Below are positions 22,134 to 36,524 of a DNA stretch of 64,000 nucleotides, piece by piece (position 1 is the first letter of the stretch; each line of letters opens with the position of its first letter). The translations under genes were made by a program, and so were the position numbers. The stretch comes from Xiphophorus maculatus (lineage: Eukaryota > Chordata > Actinopteri > Cyprinodontiformes > Poeciliidae). The stretch lies in contig NC_036446.1 in assembly GCF_002775205.1 (NCBI RefSeq), positions 12,648,565 to 12,712,564 of the forward strand. The letters are read 5' to 3'. The notes beneath the pieces were generated by a model. That model was not told the DNA's origin, made no database searches, and worked only from the letters and a program-made list of their open reading frames with translations.

Positions 22134-24018
22134 CTCACAGAAGCTACTGAATCGCTGCCATGTTTTCTTTTTAATCACAATTCATTTTCTAAACCTGTTC
22201 TTTTTATTTGATTCTATAGCTTAGTTAGCTAAGCAGCATGTTATAATCAACAACATCCTCTATACTTTGTTGTTCTATACTAAAATAATCTTCCTCAATA
22301 AACACAATTTTTTTTAATTCTGGGTCCAGTACCGATCTGATTCTAAATGTTTAGTTTTGAAAAGATAAAATGATTTGAAGTTACAGATGTGGAATAAACA
22401 TGTTTCATTTTCTTTGATTTAATATTAAAACTTGTTTTAATCAAAGTTAAAAGCTTTCAGAGCCCAAGATTGTAGAGTTTGAATGGAAAACTAACCAACA
22501 TGAATGTAAAATTCAACCTGGAGAGACTCAGAGAGAAAGTAGCTGTCTTACTTTCTTAGCTGGTAGAAATAATTGTATTGCTACCAGGTTTTCGTTTTAT
22601 GCATAATTCATTTAATAAATCTGTTTTTTTCTTTTCATTGATTCTCTATAAATTCACTAAGATAAGACCAAGCAAAATTCTGTAAACATCCTCAATACTT
22701 CACTGCTGTTGTTCTTTAAAAACAAATCCTGCTGAATAAATGCATTAAAAAATAATTCTGTGTACTTTTCTGATTCTAAATGTTTATTTTTGAAACTGAT
22801 GCAACTGAGGAAGATTGACTGAAATGATTTAAAAACATGAACTGAAAGGCTGGGGGTAAAAGGAGAGAGGGAATAAAATTAGGTGTGAGTGAAGGATTTT
22901 TTTAAGATAACTGAATGGCTGTTGCCACATGAATAATTTGCTTTGTCAAAAAAATGCGTCCCTCCTCAAACATGAAGAAATAAAGAGTTAAGAGTGAAAT
23001 AGCTTTTTCTACATAATCACCTGTTCTCTGAGCTAAAGGTATGAGTTTCATACCAACAGGACAATATTTGGGGAATATCGTCCAGCTTTAACCTTTTACA
23101 ATCTAAAACTCTCACCACTTTCAAATACATAATGTTTTGCATTTACTCAATTTAAATAGATTAATTTATCAAACATGTTTTATCCAAATGTTCAGAGGAT
23201 CTTTGGACACTAATCCTGTCATTAGTGCATAAGTCCTCTATTTGTGCCAGACATAATCTAATTCAATGCAAACTTGTTTATTGCACTTATTATATAAACA
23301 CGTCTGGCCAAGTTTTACACCAACGTTTCTCCTGCCTGTGATAGAGGCCAACATTCTCCAGGCAAGTTGATCCACACTATCTGGCTTTGTCCTCAGCTTA
23401 TTGGTCCAAAGCTTCTGATGATGCACATTTATTTAATTTTGAAGCATTTTATGTTAAAATGTGTAAAAACTATTATCATTTTCTGTTTGATCTCTTTAAT
23501 TAAACAGAATATTGAATAACTTGCTGTTTCTATATGTTTTGGTTAATTCAAGGTTCAAACTACTAACCTTGAGCTATCAAGGTTAGTAGTTTGTTATAAA
23601 CAACCAGACTACATGGCAAGATGTAATCATGGAACTGTGCTAATAAATATTCAAACTATATCAGTTTTTCCTGTAAAATCAGATCGTTTTGTTATTTTGG
23701 GGATCAAACAGATTATTTGTGCTTAAAGTCACAAATGTCTTGAAATGGCTCTTGGCTCACACCTCTGCTTTATTCTCTAACTGCAGCAAAGTGCTGGAAA
23801 CTGGTTTCACTGGACACAAGATTTCCTCTTCTGCAAGACTAAAGGACCAACAATGAATCATGTTCATTTAAAAATCTGTGAGCTGTAATCATCAGTCTTT
23901 AAAATTAAAGCATAAAGCATAAAATGCACTGTGATGAACCTTGGTGTAAATTCAAACTGGAAGATGCTTTTCTTTTCATCTGCTCAGTCAATCACCTCAT
24001 CATGCGCCTCCTTCCCAT

Positions 24019-24098
24019 CTACGCCGATCTCGTCTGGGTCGGGCCTGGTTAATACTTGAATGGGAGACTGCCTGGGAATACCAGGTGCTGGAAGCTTT
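24019..24098 (+). pseudogene. 5S rRNA pseudogene, unit 4
   Basis: Same truncated 5S copy with the same internal deletion. Confidence 0.85.
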
Positions 24099-24112
24099 TA
24101 CTGGCTCTTTCG

Positions 24113-24425
24113 CTAAAATGTGAAAGATGATACTAAAGCAAAAATGTATCACAGCAGAGGTAAGAATACATGTAGAAGTGGTCAGTGGTGAGTTAAAGAG
24201 TGTGAAAATGCAAAAGTCTTTAGTGCCCCCTGGTGGTGACAAAAGCACCTGATATAGTAATACCAGGTGCGGTAAGATGTAGCCACCATCAGGGGGCACT
24301 AACAACTCTTTAACTCCACATTTTCACACTTTATAAATTCGGCACAGATCAAAAACTTCTGCATTTATTCATACCTCTGACACATGTTGCTTCAATGTTA
24401 TCTTTCACAAAATATATTTTTGCTA
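24113..24425. repeat. Foldback repeat with paired CTCF-like motifs, unit 4
   Basis: Same foldback. Left motif at 24224-24236 (minus), right motif CCATCAGGGGGCA at 24286-24298 (plus). Confidence 0.7.
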
Positions 24426-24532
24426 ATAAACATTTAGAATCAGATTTTTTTATATATATTTTGGTCTTTGTTTACTAAATTTATAGAGAATCAGCTCAAA
24501 GAAAAAGAGCAGACTTATTAAATGAAATTTGC

Positions 24533-24921
24533 TTAAACAGAAAACATGGCAGCAATGCTGTTGTTTCTATAAGCTACGAACATGAGACAGAAAATAACAG
24601 TGACAGCAACAGGACCAGCAGGGGGCGTACTGGCACTGCTGGTCCTGTTGCAGTAGTCGCCCTGGCAACAGCTAAACTGTTCTGCATCTAATAGATCCAT
24701 CTCCTGCTGCATTCACTGTGAAGATGAAAATAAAGTTATGTTGTCAGTAACATGTTTGTTTCTGGTCTTAGTAGGATAAATACTCATTATGTAAAAACAT
24801 GATATTCTCTTTCCTGATACTGTGATGCAGGAGTTTTCATTCCCTTCACAGTTGAGGGATTTCATGCAGTTTTCTCCTTCACAGCTGAAGAACTTTTTTC
24901 CATTTGGGTTGAACTTCTAGT
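24533..24921 (-). pseudogene. Inverted LU second-domain pseudogene, unit 4
   Basis: Relic exons 4 and 5 as in unit 1, with the same missing donor and lost cysteine. The plus-strand CTCF-like core is at 24615-24627. Confidence 0.75.
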
Positions 24922-26755
24922 CTAAAGAACTGCAGAATCATAACATTTTTTTCTTCAAAGCTCTCACTTTTTTTTATTGTCACCAGCTTGTTTCACCCAA
25001 AATATCTGCATAGGTATGGAGCTAAATTGGGACCACAAAGGTTCTTCAGAAGAAAAAATATTGAAACTGGGAAAAACGTTTGAAATTAAAAAATAACATT
25101 TGAAACTAAGAACATGTTCAAAACTACTTTTCAGATTTAAGATATTTTTGAGCTTCAGATATGTCCATTTTTTCAGATTCAAACTTCTGGCCCTGTTTTG
25201 GCCTGGGTGGCTGGACCTCGGATGACAAGGACATGGACTCATGACTGACAGCTGGACAACTGCAGTCATTGTGTTTGAATCTGTAAAAAATAATAATAAT
25301 AAATTTCTGGAATAAAAAAAAACTTTTAAATCTGAAAAGTAGTTTTGAGTATTTCTGTCAGGTTCAAATCTTTTTCTCCTATTGAACAAACTTTATGGCC
25401 CCAATTTAACTTCAAATTAGAATCACATGGATGCTAACAGTGGAGCATAGCTTATGATTTTGAAGCTTACGAAGACTAGTGAGATTTGTTGAGTATCAGT
25501 GACGTTAACGTCTGATGAACACGGCCTTTAAGATTCAGGTCACATTTGAAAAGATCGGATACGAATCAAATACACAAGTTGCCTGGGTCGCTTTCGAAAA
25601 AATGCGACCTGTATTCAGACTATCAGCTATAGGTCGCATTACAGCAAAAAAAAAAAAACAGGAAGTGGAAACTGCAGTGCTTATGATAAGCGTAATATGC
25701 TTCACTTAGCTCCTTGATATGAAAAATAGGAAGTTGAATTTTGGGTTTAAATTCAAGTTCCTATCGCTATGCAAACCCTCCACACCTTCTGACCTCCTGT
25801 ATGCAAAAATCTACATATAATTGCTTTGAATTATACTATTATACTCAATAGCAATCATTGCATGTACACATGCACATAATCACACAAAGAACCGTTGTTC
25901 ACTTGGAGTTTTCAGGATTTCAACCGGTGATTGTTTTAACTGCAGTTAAATATGAACAAACTGTCTTCAAAAACTCAATAAAGTTCACAGTTTCCTAACG
26001 TTGAAGTCCAGAATGAACGTGTTCAAAGCATCCAAGTTTATAGAAAGCCATCAAGCTCACATATACATAAAATATGACTTTTAGCACCTAAACAGCTCTT
26101 TATCTGTGAGCGGCACATGTGGTTTTTGTGTTCAACGTCTGCAGGCTGTTCTTGAGAAAACATCTCAACTCATTATCGTTTCTTCCCGTGTGAAGAACTA
26201 CAGCTAAGCTCCCTCAGCACATTCAGGCTAGCTTGGCTCCGCTTAACCGATCCTAGGAAGACGCCGCTGACCGCAGTACCAGGACAGGCCTGCGCTGTGC
26301 TCGGTAAGTGCTTGGAAAGAAACATTTCTTCAGTTAAACAGGCGTTTGAAGCAGCTACCGCGTAAAGGCGGGCTGCTTTTATAGCTACTTTGTTTTAATT
26401 AACGGAGCAACTAGCATTTGTGTTGGCTAAGCTAACGCGTTAAGGCGGGCTTGGGCACTTTTAATATTTTTTGCTGCAATAATTAAATACTCAGACTTAT
26501 AAAAAACAATCTAGACAAACATCAAGGATTTTACCAGATAATTATTTTTTTGAGAAGAGCTCATATCATACAGCATTTTCCTTGTATTCAATTAGAGCGC
26601 TGTGATTGGATAAAAAAATGGCCTGTTTTTCATTGTGCTTCTTTTTGCATCCACTACAAATCTGCCAGTCACAAACAGGAGGATCTGCTTATTTAGGCGA
26701 GGTGTAAAACTGGGAGTAGATCCCCTCCAAGGAAATCCTGTGATCCACCAGCAAA

Positions 26756-28134
26756 ATGTTCCTCTTCACTTTGGTGCTGATGGTGCTGTTTCTACCGGAA
26801 GGCAAGTTTTTGATTACGATTAATATTATCCTAACATTGCATTATTTAGTGTGATTTCATTATATTTAGATTTTCTCCCATTAAAAATTACAATAATAAT
26901 CTCTTTTCTACTTTTCTTGTTAAACTTTCAAACTTTTTCTTTCCCCTCTCTATTTTGTGCTGATGTGATTCAGCCATTTTGTCTTGGTTAAGAAAAGGAT
27001 TTTGGCATTTAGAAATAATTTTATATAATAGTTTCCTTCATACTTTTGTTGACAATAATTGTTCATTTTCTCTTTGTTTTAATTAGCTGACAACCTGAAA
27101 TGTAAATGTGAACCTGGCCAATATGGAACTTGCGCTAAGGAAATAACTGAATGTCCCTCAAAGTACGATTGTTGTTCAGTAACATCACAACTCTATTATT
27201 TAGGTACGTATTTGTGAGGTTTCCTGTTGATGATTCTTAGTTTGGGAACTCATCAGTTTAAAATTTGTGTTCTTTAATTACAGGTGGTGCAAAGTCTAAG
27301 CGGAACTCCAAAGATTGCATTATGTCTGAACTGTGTGTTAATTACTCTATCAGCTATGGAGCTTACAGAATTGTACAAAACACCAAGTGCTGCAGTGAAG
27401 ATCTCTGCAACGCCCAGATTAACTACACAAAACTTGGTAATTAATTCATTGATTATGTTTTTCAATACTTTGCACAATTTGAATTTGCAGTGCTCACAAA
27501 CGTTTTTTAACTAACTATAGATTTGGATTAAAAAACAGAATACACTTAGTTTTGTAATTCCAGCTTCATATACATGTTTTAGGAGAAACAAGTTGGTGAC
27601 AAAAAATTAAAGCTTTTAAGAAAAAATTATAATAATTCTTAATTTCTTTTAAACTGAATAACTATCTCTGTATTTTAGTCTCCACTCCAAATAGAAAAAA
27701 GTGCTTCAGCTGTGATGAAGAAAACTGCATGAAAACCCTTAAATGTGCACGGGATGAAAACTACTGCGTTGATGTAAAAGGTAAGAGGCCAACATGTTTG
27801 CATGCTTCATATTTATCATCACAAGAACATTAAGACCAGATCCAAATGTGTTACTTGCATCATAACTATTTTCATTTTCACAGGATATACACAAGGAGAA
27901 CGTTTCATGATGAAGGGATGTGCCTCTAAGTCGGTGTGCTCAGATAATTTTTCTTTAGTGATGAGTCAGTTAACTTCACGGCCCCCTGTAGCAAAGATTA
28001 GCTGCTGCCGGGGCAACTACTGCAACAGCGCTAGCAGCACCATCAGCCCAGGAAGCAAAAGCAGCGCCAGCAGCACCAGTCCCACCCTGCTGCTCCTGTT
28101 GGTGCCTCTGTTGTTTTCTAACTTATTTTCTTAG
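26756..28134 (+). CDS. LU5: two-domain Ly6/uPAR GPI-type surface protein (beta type)
   Basis: Exons 26756-26801, 27087-27203, 27284-27436, 27679-27780 and 27884-28134 give 222 residues. By eye every coding exon is the same as in LU2 (KSVCSDNFSLVMSQLTSRPP in exon 5, ARDENYCVDVK in exon 4, SNLFS at the C-terminus). A probable untranslated exon ends at 26303. Near identity to LU2, three units away, places the duplication very recently. No defects seen. Confidence 0.88.
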
Positions 28135-30012
28135 CTCACAGAAGCTACTGAATTGCTGCCATGTTTTCTTTTTAATCACAATTCATTTTATAAACCTGTT
28201 CTTTTTAATTGATTCTATAGCTTGGTTAGCTAAGCAGCATGTTATAATCAACAACATCCTCTATACTTTGTTGTTCTATACTAAAATAATCTTCCTCAAT
28301 AAACACAATTTTTTTTAATTCTGGGTCCAGTACCGATCTGATTCTAAATGTTTAGTTTTGAAAAAATAAAATGACTTGATGTTATAGATGTGGAATAAAC
28401 ATGTTTCATTTTCTTTGATTTAATATTAAAACTTGTTTTAATCAAAGTTAAAAGCTTTCAGAGCCCAAGATTGTAGAGTTTGAATGGAAAACTAACCAAC
28501 ATGAATGTAAAATTCAACCTGGAGAGACTCAGAGAGAAAGTAGCTGTCTTACTTTCTTAGCTGGTAGAAATAATTGTATTGCTACCAGGTTTTCTTTTTA
28601 TGCATAATTCATTTAATAAATCTGTTTTTTTCTTTTCATTGATTCTCTATAAATTCACTAAGATAAGACCAAGCAAAATTCTGTAAACATCCTCAATACT
28701 TCACTGCTGTTGTTCTCTAAAAACAAATCCTGCTGAATAAATGCATTAAAAAATAATTCTGTGTACTTTTCTGATTCTAAATGTTTATTTTTTGAAACTG
28801 ATGCAACTGAGGAAGATTGACTGAAATGATTTAAAAACATGAACTGAAAGGCTGGGGGTAAAAGGAGAGAGGGAATAAAATTAGGTGTGAGTGAAGGATT
28901 TTTTTAAGATAACTGAATGGCTGTTGCCACATGAATAATTTGCTTTGTCAAAAAATGCGTCCCTCCTCAAACATGAAGAAATAAAGAGTTAAGAGTGAAA
29001 TAGCTTTTTCTACATAATCACCTGTTCTCTGAGCTAAAGGTATGAGTTTCATACCAACAGGACAATATTTGGGGAATATCGTCCAGCTTTAACCTTTTAC
29101 AATCTAAAACTCTCACCACTTTCAAATACATAATGTTTTACATTTACTCAATTTAAATAGATTAATTTATCAAACATGTTTTATCCAAATGTTCAGAGGA
29201 TCTTTGGACACTAATCCTGTCATTAGTGCATAAGTCCTCTATTTGTGCCAGACATAATCTAATTCAATGCAAACTTGTTTATTGCACTTATTATATAAAC
29301 ACGTCTGGCCAAGTTTTACACCAACGTTTCTCCTGCCTGTGATAGAGGCCAACATTCTCCAGGCAAGTTGATCCACACTATCTGGCTTTGTCCTCAGCTT
29401 ATTGGTCCAAAGCTTCTGATGATGCACATTTATTTAATTTTGAAGCATTTTATGTTAAAATGTGTAAAAACTATTATCATTTTCTGTTTGATCTCTTTAA
29501 TTAAACAGAATATTGAATAACTTGCTGTTTCTATACGTTTTGGTTAATTCAAGGTTCAAACTACTAACCTTGAGCTGGCAAGGTTAGTAGTTTGTTATAA
29601 ACAACCAGACTACATGGCAAGATGTAATCATGGAACTCTGCTAATAAATATTCAAACTATATCAGTTTTTCCTGTAAAATCAGATCGTTTTGTTATTTTG
29701 GGGATCAAACAGATTATTTGTGCTTAAAGTCACAAATGTCTTGAAATGGCTCTTGGCTCACACCTCTGCTTTATTCTCTAACTGCAGCAAAGTGCTGGAA
29801 ACTGGTTTCACTGGACACAAGATTTCCTCTTCTGCAAGACTAAAGGACCAACAATGAATCATGTTCATTTAAAAATCTGTGAGCTGTAATCATCAGTCTT
29901 TAAAATTAAAGCATAAAATGCACTGTGATGAACCTTGGTGTAAATTCAAACTGGAAGATGCTTTTCTTTTCATCTGCTCAGTCAATCACCTCATCATGCG
30001 CCTCCTTCCCAT

Positions 30013-30092
30013 CTACGCCGATCTCGTCTGGGTCGGGCCTGGTTAATACTTGAATGGGAGACTGCCTGGGAATACCAGGTGCTGGAAGCTTT
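30013..30092 (+). pseudogene. 5S rRNA pseudogene, unit 5
   Basis: Same truncated 5S copy with the same internal deletion. Confidence 0.85.
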
Positions 30093-30104
30093 TACTGGCT
30101 CTTT

Positions 30105-30420
30105 CGCTAAAATGTGAAAGATGATACTAAAGCAAAAATGTATCACAGCAGAGGTAAGAATACATGTAGAAGTGGTCAGTGGTGAGTTAAAGAGTGTGAA
30201 AATCCAAAAGTCTTTAGTGCCCCCTGGTGGTGACAAAAGCACCTGATATAGTAATACCAGGTGCGGTAAGATGTAGCCACCATCAGGGGGCACTAACAAC
30301 TCTTTAACTCCACATTTTCACACTTTATAAATTCGGCACAGATCAAAAACTTCTGCATTTATTCATACCTCTGACACATGTTGCTTCAATGTTATCTTTC
30401 ACAAAATATATTTTTGCTAA
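30105..30420. repeat. Foldback repeat with paired CTCF-like motifs, unit 5
   Basis: Same foldback. The right motif is the CCATCAGGGGGCA variant. Confidence 0.7.
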
Positions 30421-30526
30421 TAAACATTTAGAATCAGAATTTTTTATATATATTTTGGTCTTTGTTTACTAAATTTATAGAGAATCAGCTCAACGAAAAA
30501 GAGCAGACTTATTAAATGAAATTTGC

Positions 30527-30915
30527 TTAAACAGAAAACATGGCAGCAATGCTGTTGTTTCTATAAGCTACGAACATGAGACAGAAAATAACAGTGACAG
30601 CAACAGGACCAGCAGGGGGCGTACTGGCACTGCTGGTCCTGTTGCAGTAGTCGCCCTGGCAACAGCTAAACTGTTCTGCATCTAATAGATCCATCTCCTG
30701 CTGAATTCACTGTGAAGATGAAAATAAAGTTATGTTGTCAGTAACATGTTTGTTTCTGGTCTTAGCAGGATAAATACTCATTATGTAAAAACATGATATT
30801 CTCTTTCCTGATACTGTGATGCAGGAGTTTTCATTCCCTTCACAGTTGAGGGATTTCATGCAGTTTTCTCCTTCACAGCTGAAGAACTTTTTTCCATTTG
30901 GGTTGAACTTCTAGT
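30527..30915 (-). pseudogene. Inverted LU second-domain pseudogene, unit 5
   Basis: Relic exons 4 and 5 with the shared defects. The exon 5 border reads CTGAATTCAC here and in units 6 and 7, against CTGCATTCAC in units 2-4, a marker joining the last three units. Confidence 0.75.
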
Positions 30916-32758
30916 CTAAAGAACTGCAGAATCATAACATTTTTTTCTTCACAGCTCTCACTTTTTTTATTGTCACCAGCTTGTTTCACCCAAAATATCT
31001 GCATAGGTATGGAGCTAAATTGGGACCACAAAGGTTCTTCAGAAGAAAAAAAAATGAAACTGGGAAAAACGTTTGAAATTAAAAAATAGCATTTGAAACT
31101 AAGAACATGTTCAAAACTACTTTTTAGATTTAAGATATTTTTGAGCTTCAGATATGTCCATTTTTTCAGATTCAAACTTCTGGCCCTGTTTTGGCCTGGG
31201 TGGCTGGACCTCGGATGACAAGGACATGGACTCATGACTGACAGCTGGACAACTGCAGTCATTGTGTTTGAATCTGTAAAAAATAATAATAATAAATCTC
31301 TGGAATCAAAAAAAACTTTAAATCTGAAAAGTAGTTTGGAGTATTTCTGTCAGGTTCAAATCTTTTTCTCCTATTGAACAAACTTTATGGCCCCAATTTA
31401 ACTTCAAATTAGAATCACGTGGATGCTAACAGTGGAGCATAGATTATGATTTTGAAGCTTACGAAGACTAGTGAGATTTGTTGAGTATCAGTGACGTTAA
31501 CGTCTGATGAACACGGCCTTTAAGATTCAGGTCACATTTGAAAAGATCGGATACGAATCAAATACACAAGTTGCCTGGGTCGCTTTCGAAAAAATGCGAC
31601 CTGTATTCAGACTATCAGCTATAGGTCGCATTACAGCAAAAAAAAAAAAAAAAAAAAAAAACAGTAAGTGGAAACTGCAGTGCTTATGATGAGCGTAATA
31701 TGCTTCACTTAGCTCCTTGATATGAAAAATAGGAAGTTGAATTTTGGGTTTAAATTCAAGTTCCTATCGCTATGCAAACCCTCCACACCTTCTGACCTCC
31801 TGTATGCAAAAATCTACATATAATTGCTTTGAATTATACTATTATACTCAATAGCAATCATTGCATGTACACATGCACATAATCACACAAAGAACCGTTG
31901 TTCACTTGGAGTTTTCAGGATTTCAACAGGTGATTGTTTTAACTGCAGTTAAATATGAACAAACTGTCTTCAAAAACTCAATAAAGTTCACAGTTTCCTA
32001 ACGTTGAAGTCCAGAATGAACGTGTTCAAAGCATCCAAGTTTATAGAAAGCCATCAAGCTCACATATACATAAAATATGACTTTTAGCACCTAAACAGCT
32101 CTTTATCTGTGAGCGGCACATGTGGTTTTTGTGTTCAACGTCTGCAGGCTGTTCTTGAGAAAACATCTCAACTCATTATCGTTTCTTCCCGTGTGAAGAA
32201 CTACAGCTAAGCTCCCTCAGCACATTCAGGCTAGCTTGGCTCCGCTTAACCGATCCTAGGAAGACGCCGCTGACCGCAGTACCAGGACAGGCCTGCGCTG
32301 TGCTCGGTAAGTGCTTGGAAAGAAACATTTCTTCAGTTAAACAGGCGTTTGAAGCAGCTACCGCGTAAAGGCGGGCTGCTTTTATAGCTACTTTGTTTTA
32401 ATTAACGGAGCAACTAGCATTTGTGTTGGCTAAGCTAACGCGTTAAGGCGGGCTTGGGCACTTTTAATATTTTTTGCTGCAATAATTAAATACTCAGACT
32501 TATAAAAAACAATCTAGACAAACATCAAGGATTTTACCAGATAATTATTTTTTCAGAAGAGCTCATATCATACAGCATTTTCCTTGTATTCAATTAGAGC
32601 GCTGTGATTGGATAAAAAAAATGGCCTGTTTTTCATTGTGCTTCTTTTTGCATCCACTACAAATCTGCCAGTCACAAACAGGAGGATCTGCTTATTTAGG
32701 GGAGGTGTAAAACTGGGAGTAGATCCCCTCCAAGGAAATCCTGTGATCCATCAGCAAA

Positions 32759-34138
32759 ATGTTCCTCTTCACTTTGGTGCTGGTGGTGCTGTTTCTACCG
32801 GAAGGCAAGTTTTTGATTACGATTAATATTATTCTAACATTGCATTATTTAGTGTGATTTCATTATATTTAGATTTTCTCCCATTAAAAATTACAATAAT
32901 AATCTCTTTTCTACTTTTCTTGTTAAACCTTTCAAACTTTTTCTTTCCTCTCTCTATTTTGTGCTGATGTGATTCAGCCATTTTGTCTTGGTTAAGAAAA
33001 GGATTTTGGCATTTTGAAATAATTTTATATAATAGTTTCCTTCATACTTTTGTTGACAATAAATGTTCATTTTCTCTTTGTTTTAATTAGCTGACAACCT
33101 GAAATGTAAATGTGAACCTAGCCGCTACGGAACATGCGCTAAGGAAACAACTGAATGTTCCTCAGAGGACGATAGTTGTTCAGTAAGAACACAAGTCTAT
33201 TATTTAGGTACGTATTTGTGAGGTTTCCTGTTGATGATTCTTAGTTTGGGAACTCATCAGTTTAAAATTGGTGTTCTTTAATTACAGGTGGTGCAAAGTC
33301 TGAGCACAACTCCAAAGGTTGCATTACGTCTGATCTGTGTCTTAATTACTCTATCAGCTATGGAGCTTACAGAATTGTACAAAACACCAAGTGCTGCAGT
33401 GAAGATCTCTGCAACGCCCAGATTAACTACACAAAACCTGGTAATTAATTCATTGATTATGTTTTTCAATACTTTGTACAATTTGAATTTGCAGTGCTCA
33501 CAAACGTTTTTTAACTAACTATAGATTTGGATTAAAAAACAGAATACACTTAGTTTTGTAATTCCAGCTTCATATACATGTTTTAGAAGAAACAAGTTGG
33601 TGACAAAAAATTAAAGCTTTTAAGAAAAAATTATAATAATTCTTAATTTCTTTTAAACTGAATAACTATCTCTGTATTTTAGTCTCCACTCCAAATAGAA
33701 AAAAGTGCTTCAACTGTGATGAAGAAAACTGCATGAAAACCGTTAAATGTGCAGGGGATGAAAACTACTGCATTAATGTAACAGGTAAGAGGCCAACATG
33801 TTTGCATGCTTCATATTTATCATCACAAGAACATTAAGACCAGATCCAAATGTGTTACTTGCATCATAACTATTTTCATTTTCACAGGATATACACAAGG
33901 AGAACGTTTCATGATGAAGGGATGTGCCTCTGAGTTGGTGTGCTCAGATCATTTTTCTTCAGTGATGAGTCAGTTTACTACACGGCCCCCTGGAGCAAAG
34001 GTTAGCTGCTGCCGGGGCAACTACTGCAACAGCGCTAGCAGCACCATCAGCCCAGGAAGCAAAAGCAGCGCCAGCAGCACCAGTCCCACCCTGCTGCTCC
34101 TGTTGGTGCCTCTGTTGTTTTCTATCTTATTTTCTTAG
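32759..34138 (+). CDS. LU6: two-domain Ly6/uPAR GPI-type surface protein (gamma type)
   Basis: Exons 32759-32804, 33091-33207, 33288-33440, 33683-33784 and 33888-34138 give 222 residues. It is the partner of LU3: exons 2, 3 and 5 encode the same protein, with one silent change in exon 3 and KTVK for KTLK in exon 4. The signal peptide reads LVLVVLF where LU2-LU5 have LVLMVLF, shared only with LU7. A probable untranslated exon ends at 32306. First-domain cysteine count is 10, as in LU3, and the exon 4 sequon NVT is kept. Confidence 0.88.
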
Positions 34139-36012
34139 CTCACAGAAGCTACTGAATTGCTGCCATGTTTTCTTTTTAATCACAATTCATTTTATAAACC
34201 TGTTCTTTTTATTTGATTCTATAGCTTGGTTAGCTAAGCAGCATGTTATAATCAACAACATCCTCTATACTTTGTTGTTCTATACTAAAATAATATTCCT
34301 CAATAAACACTTTTTTTTAGTTCTGGGTCCAGTACCAATCTGATTCTAAATGTTTAGTTTTGAAAAGATAAAATGATTTGAAGTTACAGATGTGGAATAA
34401 ACATGTTTCATTTTCTTTGATTTAATATTAAAACTTGTTTTAATCAAAGTTAAAAGCTTTCAGAGCCCAAGATTGTAGAGTTTGAATGGAAAACTAACCA
34501 ACATGAATGTAAAATTCAACCTGGAGAGACTCAGAGAGAAAGTAGCTGTCTTACCTTCTTAGCTGATAGAAATAATTGCATTGCTACCAGGTTTTCTTTT
34601 TATGCATAATTCATTTAATAAATCTGTTTTTTCTTTTCATTGATTCTCTATAAATTCACTAAGATAAGACCAAGCAAAATTCTGTAAACATCCTCAATAC
34701 TTCACTGCTGTTGTTCTTTAAAAACAAATTTTGCTGAATAAATGCATTAAAAAATAATTCTGTGTACTTTTCTGATTCTAAATGTTTATTTTTGAAACTG
34801 ATGCAACTGAGGAAGATTGACTGAAATGATTTAAAAACATGAACTGAAAGGCTGGGGGTAAAAGGAGAGAGGGAATAAAATTAGGTGTGAGTGAAGGATT
34901 TTTTTAAGATAACTGAATGGCTGTTGCCACATGAATAATTTGCTCTGTCAAAAAAATGCGTCCCTCCTCACACATGAAGAAATAAAGAGTTAAGAGTGAA
35001 ATAGCTTTTTCTACATAATCACCTGTTCTCTGAGCTAAAGGTATGAGTTTCATACCAACAGGACAATATTTGGGGAATATCGTCCAGCTTTAACCTTTTA
35101 CAATCTAAAATTCTCACCACTTTCAAATACATAATGTTTTGCATTTACTCAATTTAAATAGATTAATTTATCAAACATGTTTTATCCAAATGTTCAGAGG
35201 ATCTTTGGACACTAATCCTGTCATTAGTGCATAAGTCCTCTATTTGTGCCAGACATAATCTAATTCAATGCAAACTTGTTTATTGCACTTATTATATAAA
35301 CACGTCTGGCCAAGTTTTACACCAACGTTTCTCCTGCCTGTGATAGAGGCCAACATTCTCCAGGCAAGTTGATCCACACTATCTGGCTTTGTCCTCAGCT
35401 TATTGGTCCAAAGCTTCTGATGATGCACATTTATTTAATTTTGAAGCATTTTATGTTAAAATGTGTAAAAACTATTATCATTTTCTGTTTGATCTCTTTA
35501 ATTAAACAGAATATTGAATAACTTGCTGTTTCTATACGTTTTGGTTAATTCAAGGTTCAAACTACTAACCTTGAGCTGGCAAGGTTAGTAGTTTGTTATA
35601 AACAACCAGACTACATGGCAAGATGTAATCATGGAACTGTGCTAATAAATATTCAAACTATATCAGTTTTTCCTGTAAAATCAGATCGTTTTGTTTTTTG
35701 GGGACCAAACAGATTATTTGTGCTTAAAGTCACAAATGTCTTGAAATGGCTCTTGGCTCACACCTCTGCTTTATTCTCTAACTGCAGCAAAGTGCTGGAA
35801 ACTGGTTTCACTGGACACAAGATTTCCTCTTCTGCAAGACTAAAGGACCAACAATGAATCATGTTCATTTAAAAATCTGTGAGCTGTAATCATCAGTCTT
35901 TAAAATTAAAGCATAAAATGCACTGTGATGAACCTTGGTGTAAATTCAAACTGGAAGATGCTTTTCTTTTCATCTGCTCAGTCAATCACCTCATCATGCG
36001 CCTCCTTCCCAT

Positions 36013-36092
36013 CTACGCCGATCTCGTCTGGGTCGGGCCTGGTTAATACTTGAATGGTAGACTGCCTGGGAATACCAGGTGCTGGAAGCTTT
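36013..36092 (+). pseudogene. 5S rRNA pseudogene, unit 6
   Basis: Same truncated 5S copy; GAATGGTAGAC replaces GAATGGGAGAC, a change shared with unit 7. Confidence 0.85.
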
Positions 36093-36104
36093 TACTGGCT
36101 CTTT

Positions 36105-36420
36105 CGCTAAAATGTGAAAGATGATACTAAAGCAAAAATGTATCACAGCAGAGGTAAGAATACATGTAGAAGTGGTCAGTGGTGAGTTAAACAGTGTGAA
36201 AATGCAAAAGTCTTTAGTGCCCCCTGGTGGTGACAAAAGCACCTGATATAGTAATACCAGGTGCGGTAAGATGTAGCCACCATCAGGGGGCACTAACAAC
36301 TCTTTAACTCCACATTTTCACACTTTATAAATTCGGCACAGATCAAAAACTTCTGCGTTTATTCATACCTCTGACACATGTTGCTTCAATGTTATCTTTC
36401 ACAAAATATATTTTTGCTAA
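36105..36420. repeat. Foldback repeat with paired CTCF-like motifs, unit 6
   Basis: Same foldback. The right motif is the CCATCAGGGGGCA variant. Confidence 0.7.
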
Positions 36421-36524
36421 TAAACATTTAGAATCAGATTTTTTTATATATTTTGGTCTTTGTTTACTAAATTTATAGAGAATCAGCTCAACGAAAAAGA
36501 GCAGACTTATTAAATGAAATATGC

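Noticed and set aside
24000-24305. 101-codon minus-strand frame across the 5S relic and foldback in several units
   Set aside because: It is antisense to 5S and spans the inverted repeat; coding is very unlikely.
30873-31262. A 129-codon minus-strand open frame repeated in units 2 and 4-7 with varying length
   Set aside because: It runs through sequence matching LU intron 3 and into the relic exon 4 without splice sites, has low-complexity AT-rich composition, and its length changes with small indels between units. Not a protein gene.
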